Assembly (NCBI GenBank): GCA_043816955.1
Contig: JBDRHL010000184.1
Span: forward strand, 1-43,783
DNA from: JBDRHL01 sp043816955
GTDB taxonomy: Bacteria > Planctomycetota > Phycisphaerae > Sedimentisphaerales > CAYZTY01
DNA length: 43,783 bases
Reading direction: 5' to 3'
Made by a program: the position numbers and the translations under genes. Below the pieces are notes generated by a model. The model was not told the DNA's origin. It worked only from the letters and a program-made list of their open reading frames with translations, and ran no database searches. Within the stretch, counting starts at the first letter, position 1, and every line of letters starts with the position of its first letter. Of this stretch, positions 23,849 to 33,004 are shown piece after piece.

Positions 23849-25231
23849 ATGATTAAAGCCAAAGTCGGTTTCATAGTTTATGGCGTCCACAAGGATGGAC
23901 TTCTCGACCCGAATGGAAAACCCTTTATCGACGACGCCCTTATTGCAAACGCTAAAAAAACCCTGACCAACGCGGGCCTTGAACTGGTAGAGCACGATAC
24001 CATCCTGGCAACAAAGCAGGAAGCAAAAAAATGCCTTGCCCAATTCAAAAAAACAGATGATATCGATGCTGTTATACTTTTCTCCGGCACATGGGTCTGG
24101 TCAGCCCAACTGATCGCTGCAATTCGGGATTTCGCCTTCAGCGGAAAAGGAATCGTCCTGTGGACAAACCCCGGCAGCCAGGGTTGGCGCCCCGTCGGAG
24201 GTCTCGTAATGCACGGCGCATTAAAGGAAATCGCCATTCAGCACCGATTTGTTTATGGCAGCTTCGATGATCCCGGGGAAATCGAAAAAATCGTAACCTA
24301 CTGCCGCGCAAGCGCAATGAAAAACCGACTCAATATGAGTACCATCGGAACTTTCGGCGGACGGGGCATGGGACAGACATGCGGCGTTGCAGACCCTTCA
24401 CAGTGGATGAAGCTTTTCGGCGTTGATATTGATTCACGGGACACCACCGAACTGTTAAATACCGCAAAAGCCGTTACCGACAGGGAAATCTCCGAAGCCA
24501 GAAAATGCATCCAGCCGCTCTTCTCTGTTCCCATACCCGATGACGAACAATCCAACCGCTCAATCAGCCTGTATATCGCCCTGAAAAAAATCATCGCCAG
24601 AGAAGCCTTTGATTTCTACACCATTCAGTCTTTCCCGGGTCTCGGTGATGACTTCAGCGCAACCTGCTTCGCTCAGAGCATGATGCTCGAAGACGGAATT
24701 GGTACCTCCACGTTAGGCGACTTTAATACCGCCATGACCGTCAAGTGCCTTACCGATCTTAGCCACGAAAGAGTCTATTACGGCGACCTGCAGCACATCG
24801 AGAAATCCAACAATGAAATCAAGATCATCGGCGACGGCGCCTGCCCGCCCTCATTAGCCGGCAAACTCGGCCCCGCAGGCTTCGCCCAGCACGGCATTCC
24901 GACAGAAGGCCAGGCCGGAGGCCTCTCCGTTTCGCTTATCTGCAAAGTCGGCCGGGGCATCCTCGCCAGGCTTGGAAGAAACAATGGCAGCTTTGAAATG
25001 GTAATCACACGCTGCACCATCTTTGAACCACCTGCAAAAGATATTGAAAAAAGAAAGAATGAATGCGGCATCCCATTCTGGCCGCACGGCTTCGTAACCG
25101 CACATTGCGACATCGATAACCTTCTGGAAGCATGGACAAACGAATACGCGTGCCTCGGTTATGGCGACCACCTTTACGAAGAGCTAAAGGCCTTCTGCGA
25201 ATTAACAGGAATCAAAGCCATCGCGCTCTAA
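23849..25231 (+). CDS. L-fucose/L-arabinose isomerase family protein
   Basis: The 460-residue protein is of the FucI/AraA superfamily (COG2407 type). It has the N-terminal alpha/beta domain KVGFIVYGVHKDG, AVILFSGTWVWSAQLIAA, WTNPGSQGWRPVGGLVMHG, STIGTFGGRGMGQTCGVAD, and the C-terminal metal-site region MMLEDGIGTSTLGDFNTAMT. It is shorter than FucI (about 590) and a little shorter than AraA (about 500), so it belongs to the loosely characterised group rather than to either named enzyme. It would interconvert an aldose and a ketose with a divalent metal. AAGGA precedes the ATG by 8 bases. It follows the amidohydrolase gene by 19 bases and is almost contiguous with the kinase gene. Confidence 0.82.
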   Translation: MIKAKVGFIVYGVHKDGLLDPNGKPFIDDALIANAKKTLTNAGLELVEHDTILATKQEAKKCLAQFKKTDDIDAVILFSGTWVWSAQLIAAIRDFAFSGKGIVLWTNPGSQGWRPVGGLVMHGALKEIAIQHRFVYGSFDDPGEIEKIVTYCRASAMKNRLNMSTIGTFGGRGMGQTCGVADPSQWMKLFGVDIDSRDTTELLNTAKAVTDREISEARKCIQPLFSVPIPDDEQSNRSISLYIALKKIIAREAFDFYTIQSFPGLGDDFSATCFAQSMMLEDGIGTSTLGDFNTAMTVKCLTDLSHERVYYGDLQHIEKSNNEIKIIGDGACPPSLAGKLGPAGFAQHGIPTEGQAGGLSVSLICKVGRGILARLGRNNGSFEMVITRCTIFEPPAKDIEKRKNECGIPFWPHGFVTAHCDIDNLLEAWTNEYACLGYGDHLYEELKAFCELTGIKAIAL

Positions 25232-25232
25232 A

Positions 25233-26780
25233 ATGAATACAAGTGACTTCAAATACGTTATGAAAAACTACATGGGAATCGATATCGGCACGAGCGGCTG
25301 CAAAGCCGTTGTCTTCGATCAGAACGGCACTCAGACCGCTGCCGCATACAGAGAGTATGATCTGATTTCACCACAGACCGGCTGGGCTGAGCTTGACCCC
25401 GACGAGGTAATCCAAAAATGCTTCCAGGTCATCACAGAAGCCGCATCAAAAACACAGCCCGAATCTATAGCAGCTCTTGGAATATCCTCACAGGGTGAGG
25501 CTTTCACAGCGATTGACAAAAACGGCAAAGCCTTATGCAACGCCCTTGTCTCCTCCGATATCAGGGCTGCTCACTATGCCCGCAGCTGGACCGCTAAATT
25601 CGGCAAAGACAGACTATACAAAATCACCGGCCACACTGCACACCCGATGTTTTCTCTTTTCAAGCTCCTCTGGCTCAGAGACAACCGGCCTGAAATATGG
25701 GCCGGCGCTCAGAAATTCCTCTGCTTCGAAGACCTCCTTCAGTTCCGTTTAGGCCTTCAACCCGCAATAGGCTGGCCTCTCGCCGCAAGAACAATGCTGT
25801 TCGACGTTATCTCGCACCGCTGGAGCAAACACATACTTGATGCTGTCGGCATAAAGCCCGTCAGGCTTGCAACCCCTGTCCGCTCCGGCTCAATAGCAGG
25901 AACCGTCGACCATGTCATAGCAAAAAAACTTCGCCTCGCTCCAGGTGCATTTGTAGTTACAGGAGGCCACGACCAGCCGTGCTCTGCCCTCGGTGCAGGG
26001 GTAACACAACCGGGCATCGCCGCCTACGCCGCCGGCACAGTCGAATGCATCACCCCCGCTTTCAAAAAACCCGTCTTCACAAACAGCCTGCGAAAAAACA
26101 ACCTTTGCACATACGACTACACCGTACCCGGCATGTACACTACCGTAGCATTCAGCCTCACCGGCGGCAACCTCCTGAAATGGTTCCGCAACCAATTCGG
26201 TTCCGCCGAAGTTGCCCAGGCCAAAAAACTCCGCATCAGCCCATACGAATTGCTCCTGAAACAAGTCCCTGACAAGCCCTCAGCCCTCCTCGTCCTGCCC
26301 TATTTCACTCCAACAGGAACCCCCTACTTCGACCCTTGCGCAACCGGCGCCATAATAGGCCTTACGCTCTCAACCACAAAACCTGATATAATCCGCGCAT
26401 TGCTCGAAGGCGTAGCCCTTGAAATGCGTCTTAATCTTGACATTCTCGAACAGTCAGGCTGCAAGGTCGACGAGCTTCGCGCTATTGGCGGCGGCGCAAA
26501 ATCACACATCTGGAACCAACTGAAAGCAGACGTGATCGGCAAAAAAATCGCCGTTCCGGACATAACAGAAGCAGGCTGCTTCGGGGTCGCAATGCTCGCC
26601 TATGCTGCCGACACCAGGCTTTCCGTTAAAAACATCGCAAAAGACTGGATAAAACCTGTATCTGTGATACTCCCACGCCCTGAATACCAAAAAATATATG
26701 ACTTAAAATTCGAAAAATATAAACACCTCTACCCCGCTCTCAAACAATTCTTTCCTATCGCTATCCCCGAAAATGCCTGA
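25233..26780 (+). CDS. FGGY-family carbohydrate kinase (xylulokinase-like)
   Basis: The 515-residue two-domain ASKHA sugar kinase has the phosphate-1 motif MGIDIGTSGCKAVVFD, GISSQGEAFTAID, the catalytic aspartate in VVTGGHDQPCSALGAG, and the adenosine loop AIGGGAKSHIWNQLKADV. The family includes xylulose, fuculose, rhamnulose and ribulose kinases; the sequence looks most xylulokinase-like, but the substrate is open. It should phosphorylate the ketose made by the preceding isomerase. The start lies one base after the isomerase stop with no Shine-Dalgarno; ATG codons at 25260 and 25272, closer to the conserved GIDIG, are alternative starts. It ends 26 bases from the convergent response-regulator gene. 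Confidence 0.88.
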   Translation: MNTSDFKYVMKNYMGIDIGTSGCKAVVFDQNGTQTAAAYREYDLISPQTGWAELDPDEVIQKCFQVITEAASKTQPESIAALGISSQGEAFTAIDKNGKALCNALVSSDIRAAHYARSWTAKFGKDRLYKITGHTAHPMFSLFKLLWLRDNRPEIWAGAQKFLCFEDLLQFRLGLQPAIGWPLAARTMLFDVISHRWSKHILDAVGIKPVRLATPVRSGSIAGTVDHVIAKKLRLAPGAFVVTGGHDQPCSALGAGVTQPGIAAYAAGTVECITPAFKKPVFTNSLRKNNLCTYDYTVPGMYTTVAFSLTGGNLLKWFRNQFGSAEVAQAKKLRISPYELLLKQVPDKPSALLVLPYFTPTGTPYFDPCATGAIIGLTLSTTKPDIIRALLEGVALEMRLNLDILEQSGCKVDELRAIGGGAKSHIWNQLKADVIGKKIAVPDITEAGCFGVAMLAYAADTRLSVKNIAKDWIKPVSVILPRPEYQKIYDLKFEKYKHLYPALKQFFPIAIPENA

Positions 26781-26806
26781 CCCGCCGCTTTTCCTACCAG
26801 CTGCGG

Positions 26807-27253
26807 TCAGTTGATCTGCGCTACTTTAATCCCCTCAAGTGAAAGAAATCGGCCAAGCCGATCCATCGCCTCCATAAACTTGTTATAGTCAACAGGCTTT
26901 ACAATATAAAAGCTGCACCCTATTTCGTAGCATCTTTGTATTTCCCCCTCATCTTCTGTTGTTGTCAGCATAATTACCGGAATCTTACACAACCGATCGT
27001 CTTCCTTGAGTTGACGAAGAACCTCTCTGCCGTCTACCTTGGGCATGCGGATATCCAGCAAAAGAACGTACCGCCCCCCTGCCTGACGCTTTTGTCTATC
27101 ACCGCGCATGAACAGAAAATCCAGTATCTCCTGCCCGTCCTTGAAATGCAAAATGTCCTTTGTCACACAACTGCGCCAAAGGTTCTTTTTAACCAGCGCA
27201 AAATGACCCGCATCATCTTCGGCAATAAGAACGACAAATTCTTGTTCCATCAT
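26807..27253 (-). CDS. single-domain response regulator (Rcp1/CheY-like)
   Basis: The 148-residue receiver domain has no output domain. It shows VVLIAEDDAGHF (acidic pocket), VLLLDIRMPKVDG with the phospho-accepting aspartate near residue 67, IMLTTTEDEGE and IVKPVDY with the conserved lysine. The longer loop before the aspartate (FLFMRGDRQKRQAGGR) is typical of Rcp1-type regulators that pair with phytochrome-like and PAS kinases. It lies 29 bases after the kinase gene and is probably its partner. ATG 27253 is preferred; an in-frame GTG at 27259 and ATG at 27250 are alternatives, with only a weak AGAAG upstream. Confidence 0.9.
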   Translation of the reverse strand: MMEQEFVVLIAEDDAGHFALVKKNLWRSCVTKDILHFKDGQEILDFLFMRGDRQKRQAGGRYVLLLDIRMPKVDGREVLRQLKEDDRLCKIPVIMLTTTEDEGEIQRCYEIGCSFYIVKPVDYNKFMEAMDRLGRFLSLEGIKVAQIN

Positions 27254-27282
27254 AATCACTTCTTTTGACTTGGAATCCCGAT

Positions 27283-29130
27283 CTACCCATTTGGCAGTGA
27301 AATAAAAAACCTGCTGCCGACATTCCGCTCGGACTCAACCCACACCTTTCCGTGATGCCGGTCCAGTATGCGTTTCACGATCGTAAGCCCCAGACCTTCT
27401 CCCTCTTTCCCGGCAGGCTCAAGCTGATGAAATATCTCAAATATCCGTTCCCGATGATCAGCAGCAATACCTACCCCGTTATCCTCAACACAATAAATAC
27501 TCTCCTTGCCGGATACCCTGCCGCTTATACGCACCACACCGTTTCGAGTACTGTCAAGATACTTGATTGCATTATCAAGGATGTTTGAAAAAACCTGGTT
27601 AATCTGCGTAACATCTCCCAGACAGCCGGGCAGATCAGCGACATTAACAACTACCCCGGCTTCCTGAATCTGATATTCCATACTCTTGATAATGCCGGAT
27701 ACCATTACATTCATATCCAAAGACTCAATCATAAGTGCCCCCCGTCCCACCCGCGACAAATGCAGAAGACCAGCCAGAAGAGAATTCATCTTCTTTGCGC
27801 TAGCCAGGATAAACGATAGCGCCTCAGGGATATCCCGCTCCAGAGCAGCACGAACATTGCTGCTGAACCCATTTAGAATCTTCTTATCGCCAAGCTCCTG
27901 CCGAATTACCTCACAACTCCTTGCTAACTCCTGGCTGAACCCCTGGATATTCACCAGCGGCGAACGCAAATCATGCGATGCCACGTGAATAATTCCTGCA
28001 AGTTCTTTATTTCTTTCCTCTATCTCTTCACGCAGCTTCTCGCGTTCGGTAACGTCGTCATAAACAGCAACCACCTCACCCGAAGGCAGCCGGTAGATAT
28101 AGTTTTCACGCCACCCGCTTATGCGATTGTCCTTGTACATGGCAACGGGAAAATGCTCCGCTTTGCCCGTGCGCCACACCCGCTGGAATACTTCGAAAAT
28201 ACCAAACTCCCTGACATTCGGAAAAATATCCAGCACACTCCTGCCGATAAGATCCCCTCGGCTGATTTTGTCTATCCTTGCGACGGCGTTGTTAACACTC
28301 TTGAAAACAAAATCGTCCCCGTTTCCAACTGCCTCATACACAGCTACGCCGCTGCTCATATTCTCAAACATAAATTCGTAACGTTGTTCACTGGCTGCAA
28401 GCATCTCATTGGCCGCTTTAAGCTGCTGTTCGGCGGCGACTAGCTGCGCGTTAACCGCTCTGAACCGCTTATTATCCACTATACGACCCCGTATGAAACG
28501 ATCAAGAATACCCGCAACTACTATACATAATGCTATGCAAACAGTTATCAATACTGCGCGAATCATCCAGAGTCTGTGCTGATCAGACTTGATGCATCTT
28601 TCCAGTTCGCTGTCAACCTCACCAAACAAAGCGGTTAGTGAACCGAAAACTGCATCATACTTTTCATCGATCACGCTTCCGGGCATTGACCCTGCCGGCT
28701 CAGCCTCCCGCATTTGACCAACTTCACGAAACTCCCCCAGCCGTGATTGCACTTGTCTCATTTTCATCCGCATAACCGAATCTTCGATCGGTTCAAATGT
28801 CTGTAATTCGAAAAAACCGCCTTCCAGCATCACCAGCGTAAGGCCTGCTGCTTTATCACACAATTTTCCGATGCTGTCAATTTGAATGGTTTGATCTCCA
28901 CTGAGTAGCTCCTCAAGAAGAAGATGAGCCTGGGTTACCGCAATTCTGACATCTTTCGTCGCACCGACAAGTCGGCAGTGAACCGTCTGCATGTGTCTTT
29001 CAACATGAAACATATACCACAGGCACACCGCTACTGCTGAAATACTCACACCGGTGAATAAATACAGTAACAGCAAAGAAAATCTCTCACCCTTATCGCG
29101 ACCGCCGGTTACTTCCATATTAGCATCCAT
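27283..29130 (-). CDS. membrane-bound PAS sensor histidine kinase
   Basis: The 615-residue kinase has TM1 (residues about 18-42), an extracytoplasmic helical domain (about 43-187) and TM2 (about 188-208). A short coiled coil leads to a PAS domain (about 250-364) with FKSVNNAVARIDKISRGDLIG and RENYIYRLPSGEVVAVYDDV. HisKA follows, with phospho-accepting H386 in HVASHDLRSPLVNIQGF, and then HATPase_c with NILDNAIKYLD, VEDNGVGIA and GEGLGLTIVKRIL. It probably senses an envelope or cytoplasmic signal and phosphorylates the Rcp1-like regulator encoded next. AGG lies 7 bases before the ATG. A promoter candidate overlaps the end of purQ. Confidence 0.93.
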   Translation of the reverse strand: MDANMEVTGGRDKGERFSLLLLYLFTGVSISAVAVCLWYMFHVERHMQTVHCRLVGATKDVRIAVTQAHLLLEELLSGDQTIQIDSIGKLCDKAAGLTLVMLEGGFFELQTFEPIEDSVMRMKMRQVQSRLGEFREVGQMREAEPAGSMPGSVIDEKYDAVFGSLTALFGEVDSELERCIKSDQHRLWMIRAVLITVCIALCIVVAGILDRFIRGRIVDNKRFRAVNAQLVAAEQQLKAANEMLAASEQRYEFMFENMSSGVAVYEAVGNGDDFVFKSVNNAVARIDKISRGDLIGRSVLDIFPNVREFGIFEVFQRVWRTGKAEHFPVAMYKDNRISGWRENYIYRLPSGEVVAVYDDVTEREKLREEIEERNKELAGIIHVASHDLRSPLVNIQGFSQELARSCEVIRQELGDKKILNGFSSNVRAALERDIPEALSFILASAKKMNSLLAGLLHLSRVGRGALMIESLDMNVMVSGIIKSMEYQIQEAGVVVNVADLPGCLGDVTQINQVFSNILDNAIKYLDSTRNGVVRISGRVSGKESIYCVEDNGVGIAADHRERIFEIFHQLEPAGKEGEGLGLTIVKRILDRHHGKVWVESERNVGSRFFISLPNG

Positions 29131-29194
29131 TCTCTCGCCTCAAAATCCCCATTAATATGCAATGTAAAACGGGCTTGCACCTCCGACCATCATA

Positions 29195-29223
29195 ATTGTA
29201 TCACGTATCCGGCTCCCTTTCAA
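29195..29223 (-). promoter_or_regulatory. candidate promoter of the histidine kinase-response regulator pair
   Basis: On the minus strand TTGAAA (29223-29218), a 17-base spacer and TACAAT (29200-29195), with five of six matches in each box. The -35 overlaps the purQ stop codon. The start site near 29188 gives a leader of about 58 bases and would allow the kinase to be expressed apart from the purine genes. Confidence 0.6.
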
Positions 29224-30014
29224 AGATTTGCCCGGGCAAATCGCACAGCGTTTTCAAATATCATCATCCCATCAGGCCTGATTTGTCCTTTCAGTCGGCT
29301 CCAGTGAGGATGCTGCACCGGCCTGACAAATCTTTCAGGATGAGGCATCAATCCGAAAACCCGTCCCGTCTGATCCATAAGACCGGCTATCGAATCAACC
29401 GACCCGTTCGGATTCGTCGGATAGCCGCCTTGACGTCCGTCTTTATCGACATATCGCAATGCTGCATGCCCTCCTTCGTTGAGTCGCTCTAGCACATCCG
29501 GCCCCTTAACTACTACCTTCCCCTCGCCATGAGCAATCGGCAGATATATTATCCTGTCGGCATCGAGAAATACACACCTTTTCCGGCCCGGCGAAAGATA
29601 AACCCACCTGTCCTCGAACTTGCCGCTGTCATTATAGGTTATCGTCACACTCTGAGTCCCGGGGACCATATTGCCGCTGTCCCACCCAGGCAGAATACCC
29701 GTCTTAACCAGAACCTGAAAGCCGTTGCAGATACCAAGCACAAGCTTGCCTGCTGCCACGAACTTTTCAAGAGAATCGGAAAGATGATGTATCACCTGGT
29801 TGGCGAGTATCTTGCCCGCTGCCACGTCATCGCCATAACTGAAACCGCCAGGCAGGACCGCTATCGTGAAACCTTCCAAAAGGCTGGATTTCTCTATTAA
29901 ACGGTTCACGTGTACCCGCTCCGCAGAAGCACCGGCACACTCAAGGGCATAAGCCGTTTCAACATCACAGTTTATTCCCGCCGCACGAAGAACTATCGCG
30001 TTGATTTTACTCAT
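29220..30014 (-). CDS. purQ: phosphoribosylformylglycinamidine synthase, glutaminase subunit
   Basis: The 264-residue class I glutamine amidotransferase releases ammonia from glutamine for the fourth step of purine synthesis, passing it to PurL. Seen: VLRAAGINCDVETAYAL, VLPGGFSYGDDVAAGKI, the nucleophilic cysteine in LGICNGFQVLVKTG, and the His-Glu pair in GLMPHPERF. It is a little longer than the Bacillus enzyme (about 227), owing to loops in the second half. AAGG precedes the ATG by 7 bases, and the purL stop is 18 bases upstream, so the two are co-expressed. Confidence 0.95.
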   Translation of the reverse strand: MSKINAIVLRAAGINCDVETAYALECAGASAERVHVNRLIEKSSLLEGFTIAVLPGGFSYGDDVAAGKILANQVIHHLSDSLEKFVAAGKLVLGICNGFQVLVKTGILPGWDSGNMVPGTQSVTITYNDSGKFEDRWVYLSPGRKRCVFLDADRIIYLPIAHGEGKVVVKGPDVLERLNEGGHAALRYVDKDGRQGGYPTNPNGSVDSIAGLMDQTGRVFGLMPHPERFVRPVQHPHWSRLKGQIRPDGMMIFENAVRFARANL

Positions 30015-30032
30015 TCAGATACCTTGGCGATC

Positions 30033-32915
30033 TTACCAGTCAAAAGTTTTTTGCCACGCTTTTTTAAGCACATCCAGGTCCGCATCTATTATCGTATCTG
30101 CCTTCTCAGATTTTATGGTTAGCCTTCGCTTTTCAGTAACAACACCTATCTGCCCGAAAGGAATATTCAGCATGATCCTGGCAAAATCGTCAAAACTTTC
30201 AGGCTCAACTTCAACAATATAACGTGAATTCGACTCGCTGAAAATCTGTGAATCAGCCCTGATGCACTCTTCACTGCGAGCCAGCCCCCGCAAATCCGCT
30301 TCAATACCCTGCCCACCGCCAAAAGCCATCTCTGCAAGCCCGACAGCCAGCCCCCCTTCGCTGCAGTCATGGCAGCTTACAACCAGGCCCCGGCTGATCG
30401 CTTTGTGAATCCTCCTGGCTGTCTCCGATGCTGTTTCCAGATCCACCTTCGGCACATTCGCTCCCAGCTCACCGCAAATCTTGTAATAATGCGACCCGCC
30501 TAGCTCATTTTTCGTAAGCCCTGCAACAAAAATCAGATTACCTGCTCTCTTGGCATCCATAGTCACACATCTGTTCACATCATCCACTATGGATATCGCG
30601 CTAATCAGAAGTGTCGACGGTATTGCTATCCGGCTCCCGTCTTCGCACGAAAACTCATTATTAAGAGAATCCTTCCCGGAAATAAACGGCGTACCGAATC
30701 CCATCGCGCCGTCATAACACCCCTGCGCAGCCCTTACCAGGCTTCCAAGTGTCTCCGGCCTTCTACAGTCACCCCAGCAAAAATTATCCAGCAAAGCTAT
30801 CCTCTCAGGAGATGCTCCCACACAGACAATATTCCGTATCGCCTCATCGATACCCGCAATCGCCATCCAGTAAGGGTCTATATCTCCATACATCGGATTC
30901 ATGCCGCAGCTAAGCGCAATGCCTCTGTTGCTGTTCAGCTTAGGCTGAATGACCGCTGCATCGCTGGGCCCGTCGTTTTCAATACCCATAAGAGGCTTGA
31001 TAACCGAACCGCCCTGCACCTCGTGGTCATATTGACGAATCACCCATTCCTTGCTGGCAACATTATACGATGACAGAATCGCTTCAAGCTCCTCGTTGTA
31101 GTTGGCCTTTTCAGGCAAAACAGGCTCATTGAGCTTCGGCTTATTCCAGACCGCTTTGCGACTGTACTTCGGCACTCCGTCATGCAGAAATCCCATATCC
31201 AGTTGACCTACCTGCTGCCCCTTGTAGCGAAGAGTCAGCTTCTTGTCGTCCGTAAATCTGCCTATCACCGTCGCCTCGACATTCTCAGCGGCAAAAATCT
31301 TCTTAATTGCCTCCAGCTTGTCAGGCGGCACAGCCAGAACCATACGCTCCTGGGCCTCGCTGATCCATATCTCCGTATAGTTCAGCCCTGCGTATTTCAG
31401 CGGGACTTTTTCCAGTTCAATTTCAGCCCCGAGTTTCTCACCCATCTCACCGACAGCGCTGCTGAGCCCCCCTGCCCCACAGTCCGTAATGGCACTATAC
31501 AATCCTTCTTCACGCGCCTGCAGTATCGTATCAAGCATCTTTTTTTCGGTAATGGCGTTGCCGATCTGAACGGCATGTGAAAAGATCGTCTCGTGCTCGT
31601 GTGTCATCTCACCGCTGCTAAACGTCGCACCATGTATCCCGTCACGGCCCGTCCTGCCGCCGACAACAAGAATTACATCGCTGCTGCACGCCTTCTTGAA
31701 GCACTTATCTCTGTCCATCAACCCGATATTGCCGCAGAATACAAGCGGATTGGCGAGATACCTCTCATCAAAATAGATCGCTCCGTTGACCGTAGGAATT
31801 CCCATCCTGTTGCCGTAATCACGAACTCCCCCCACAACACCTTTCATTATCCGCCGCGGATGAAGCACTCCCTTCGGTATTTCATCAAGCTTCTTATCAG
31901 GCGGCCCGAAACAAAATATATCGGTATTCGCAATCGGTTTTGCCCCCAGTCCTGTCCCCATCGGATCACGGATCACCCCCCCGATACCGGTAGCTGCCCC
32001 GCCGTAAGGATCAAGAGCAGACGGATGATTGTGCGTCTCCACCTTAAAACACACCGCGCTTTGATCGTCAAACTCCACTACACCGGCGTTATCTTCAAAC
32101 ACGGATATACACCAGTTCTTGTTCAACTCCTGCGTTGCCTTGAACACTGTTTCCTTGAGCATATTATCAAAGTGAAGCTCCTGCCCGCCGATCGACATGT
32201 CTATGCTGCTTTTGAGTGTCTTGTGAACACAGTGTTCACTCCAGGTCTGTGCGATTGTCTCCAGCTCAACATCACTAGGCTCGCGCCCAAGCTCCTGAAA
32301 ATGCTTCCGGATTGTCCTCATCTCGACAAGATCGAGAAACAGGTCCCTGCTCTTGCTCAGTTCGATAAGACCTTCGTCGTCAAGCTCGCGGATCGGCCAG
32401 CTAATCTTCTCCAGTTCATACGACTTAAGATGGGGACTGGGAGGCTCTGCCTCCTCACCCATTACCGCAACTTCAATGCAGTCATTGGCCAGAACACGAC
32501 GTGTAATAAGCTCCGTTTCTTTCGAACTCAACCCCCCAAGAAGCACATATTTCCTCGCCGTCCGAACATGCTCGACTTTCACCCCCATATCCGCTATTGC
32601 CATTGTGACAGATTCCGCCACAGGATCAGTCACACCGCTTTTAAGATGAATCTCTATTATGGTCGCTTTGGCAAGACCCGCTGGTGCACACGCCCTGCCT
32701 ATGTAAAACTGCTCACTTACCGCATCGGCAAGAAGTTCACCAGCAATGCGCCGCGCAAACTGCCCATCGATATCCGCCTCAATCAAAAACACCCTTGCCG
32801 ACTGAACTGCCTCGACATTTACTATACCAAGCTCCCTGATGTCTTCCAGCACCCCATCGCCGTGCACATCGGCAAAACCCGATTTGTTAAATACCTCAAT
32901 CCGCCATTGCTTCAC
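30033..32915 (-). CDS. purL: phosphoribosylformylglycinamidine synthase with N-terminal PurS-like domains fused to PurL
   Basis: The 960-residue enzyme makes FGAM from FGAR, ATP and ammonia supplied by PurQ. The C-terminal part of about 790 residues is PurL, with the catalytic histidine in TWSEHCVHKT (residues 224-233), CFKVETHNHPSALDPYGGAATGIGG and GGRTGRDGIHGATFSS. The N-terminus holds two PurS-like ferredoxin-fold units, about residues 1-72 (WRIEVFNKSGFADVHG) and 83-153 (IIEIHLKSGVTDPVAESV). This replaces the separate PurS of Bacillus-type systems, while PurQ stays separate. The start is GTG with AAGGGA 8 bases upstream. tyrA lies 89 bases upstream and purQ 18 bases downstream. Confidence 0.95.
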   Translation of the reverse strand: MKQWRIEVFNKSGFADVHGDGVLEDIRELGIVNVEAVQSARVFLIEADIDGQFARRIAGELLADAVSEQFYIGRACAPAGLAKATIIEIHLKSGVTDPVAESVTMAIADMGVKVEHVRTARKYVLLGGLSSKETELITRRVLANDCIEVAVMGEEAEPPSPHLKSYELEKISWPIRELDDEGLIELSKSRDLFLDLVEMRTIRKHFQELGREPSDVELETIAQTWSEHCVHKTLKSSIDMSIGGQELHFDNMLKETVFKATQELNKNWCISVFEDNAGVVEFDDQSAVCFKVETHNHPSALDPYGGAATGIGGVIRDPMGTGLGAKPIANTDIFCFGPPDKKLDEIPKGVLHPRRIMKGVVGGVRDYGNRMGIPTVNGAIYFDERYLANPLVFCGNIGLMDRDKCFKKACSSDVILVVGGRTGRDGIHGATFSSGEMTHEHETIFSHAVQIGNAITEKKMLDTILQAREEGLYSAITDCGAGGLSSAVGEMGEKLGAEIELEKVPLKYAGLNYTEIWISEAQERMVLAVPPDKLEAIKKIFAAENVEATVIGRFTDDKKLTLRYKGQQVGQLDMGFLHDGVPKYSRKAVWNKPKLNEPVLPEKANYNEELEAILSSYNVASKEWVIRQYDHEVQGGSVIKPLMGIENDGPSDAAVIQPKLNSNRGIALSCGMNPMYGDIDPYWMAIAGIDEAIRNIVCVGASPERIALLDNFCWGDCRRPETLGSLVRAAQGCYDGAMGFGTPFISGKDSLNNEFSCEDGSRIAIPSTLLISAISIVDDVNRCVTMDAKRAGNLIFVAGLTKNELGGSHYYKICGELGANVPKVDLETASETARRIHKAISRGLVVSCHDCSEGGLAVGLAEMAFGGGQGIEADLRGLARSEECIRADSQIFSESNSRYIVEVEPESFDDFARIMLNIPFGQIGVVTEKRRLTIKSEKADTIIDADLDVLKKAWQKTFDW

Positions 32916-33004
32916 AACCCAATTCCCTTCTTTTCGTCCTTCCTGTTATTTGCCAACCCATTTGTAGCGTCTGTCTTGCCGTTCTTTCCGATCTGCATTG
33001 TAAG

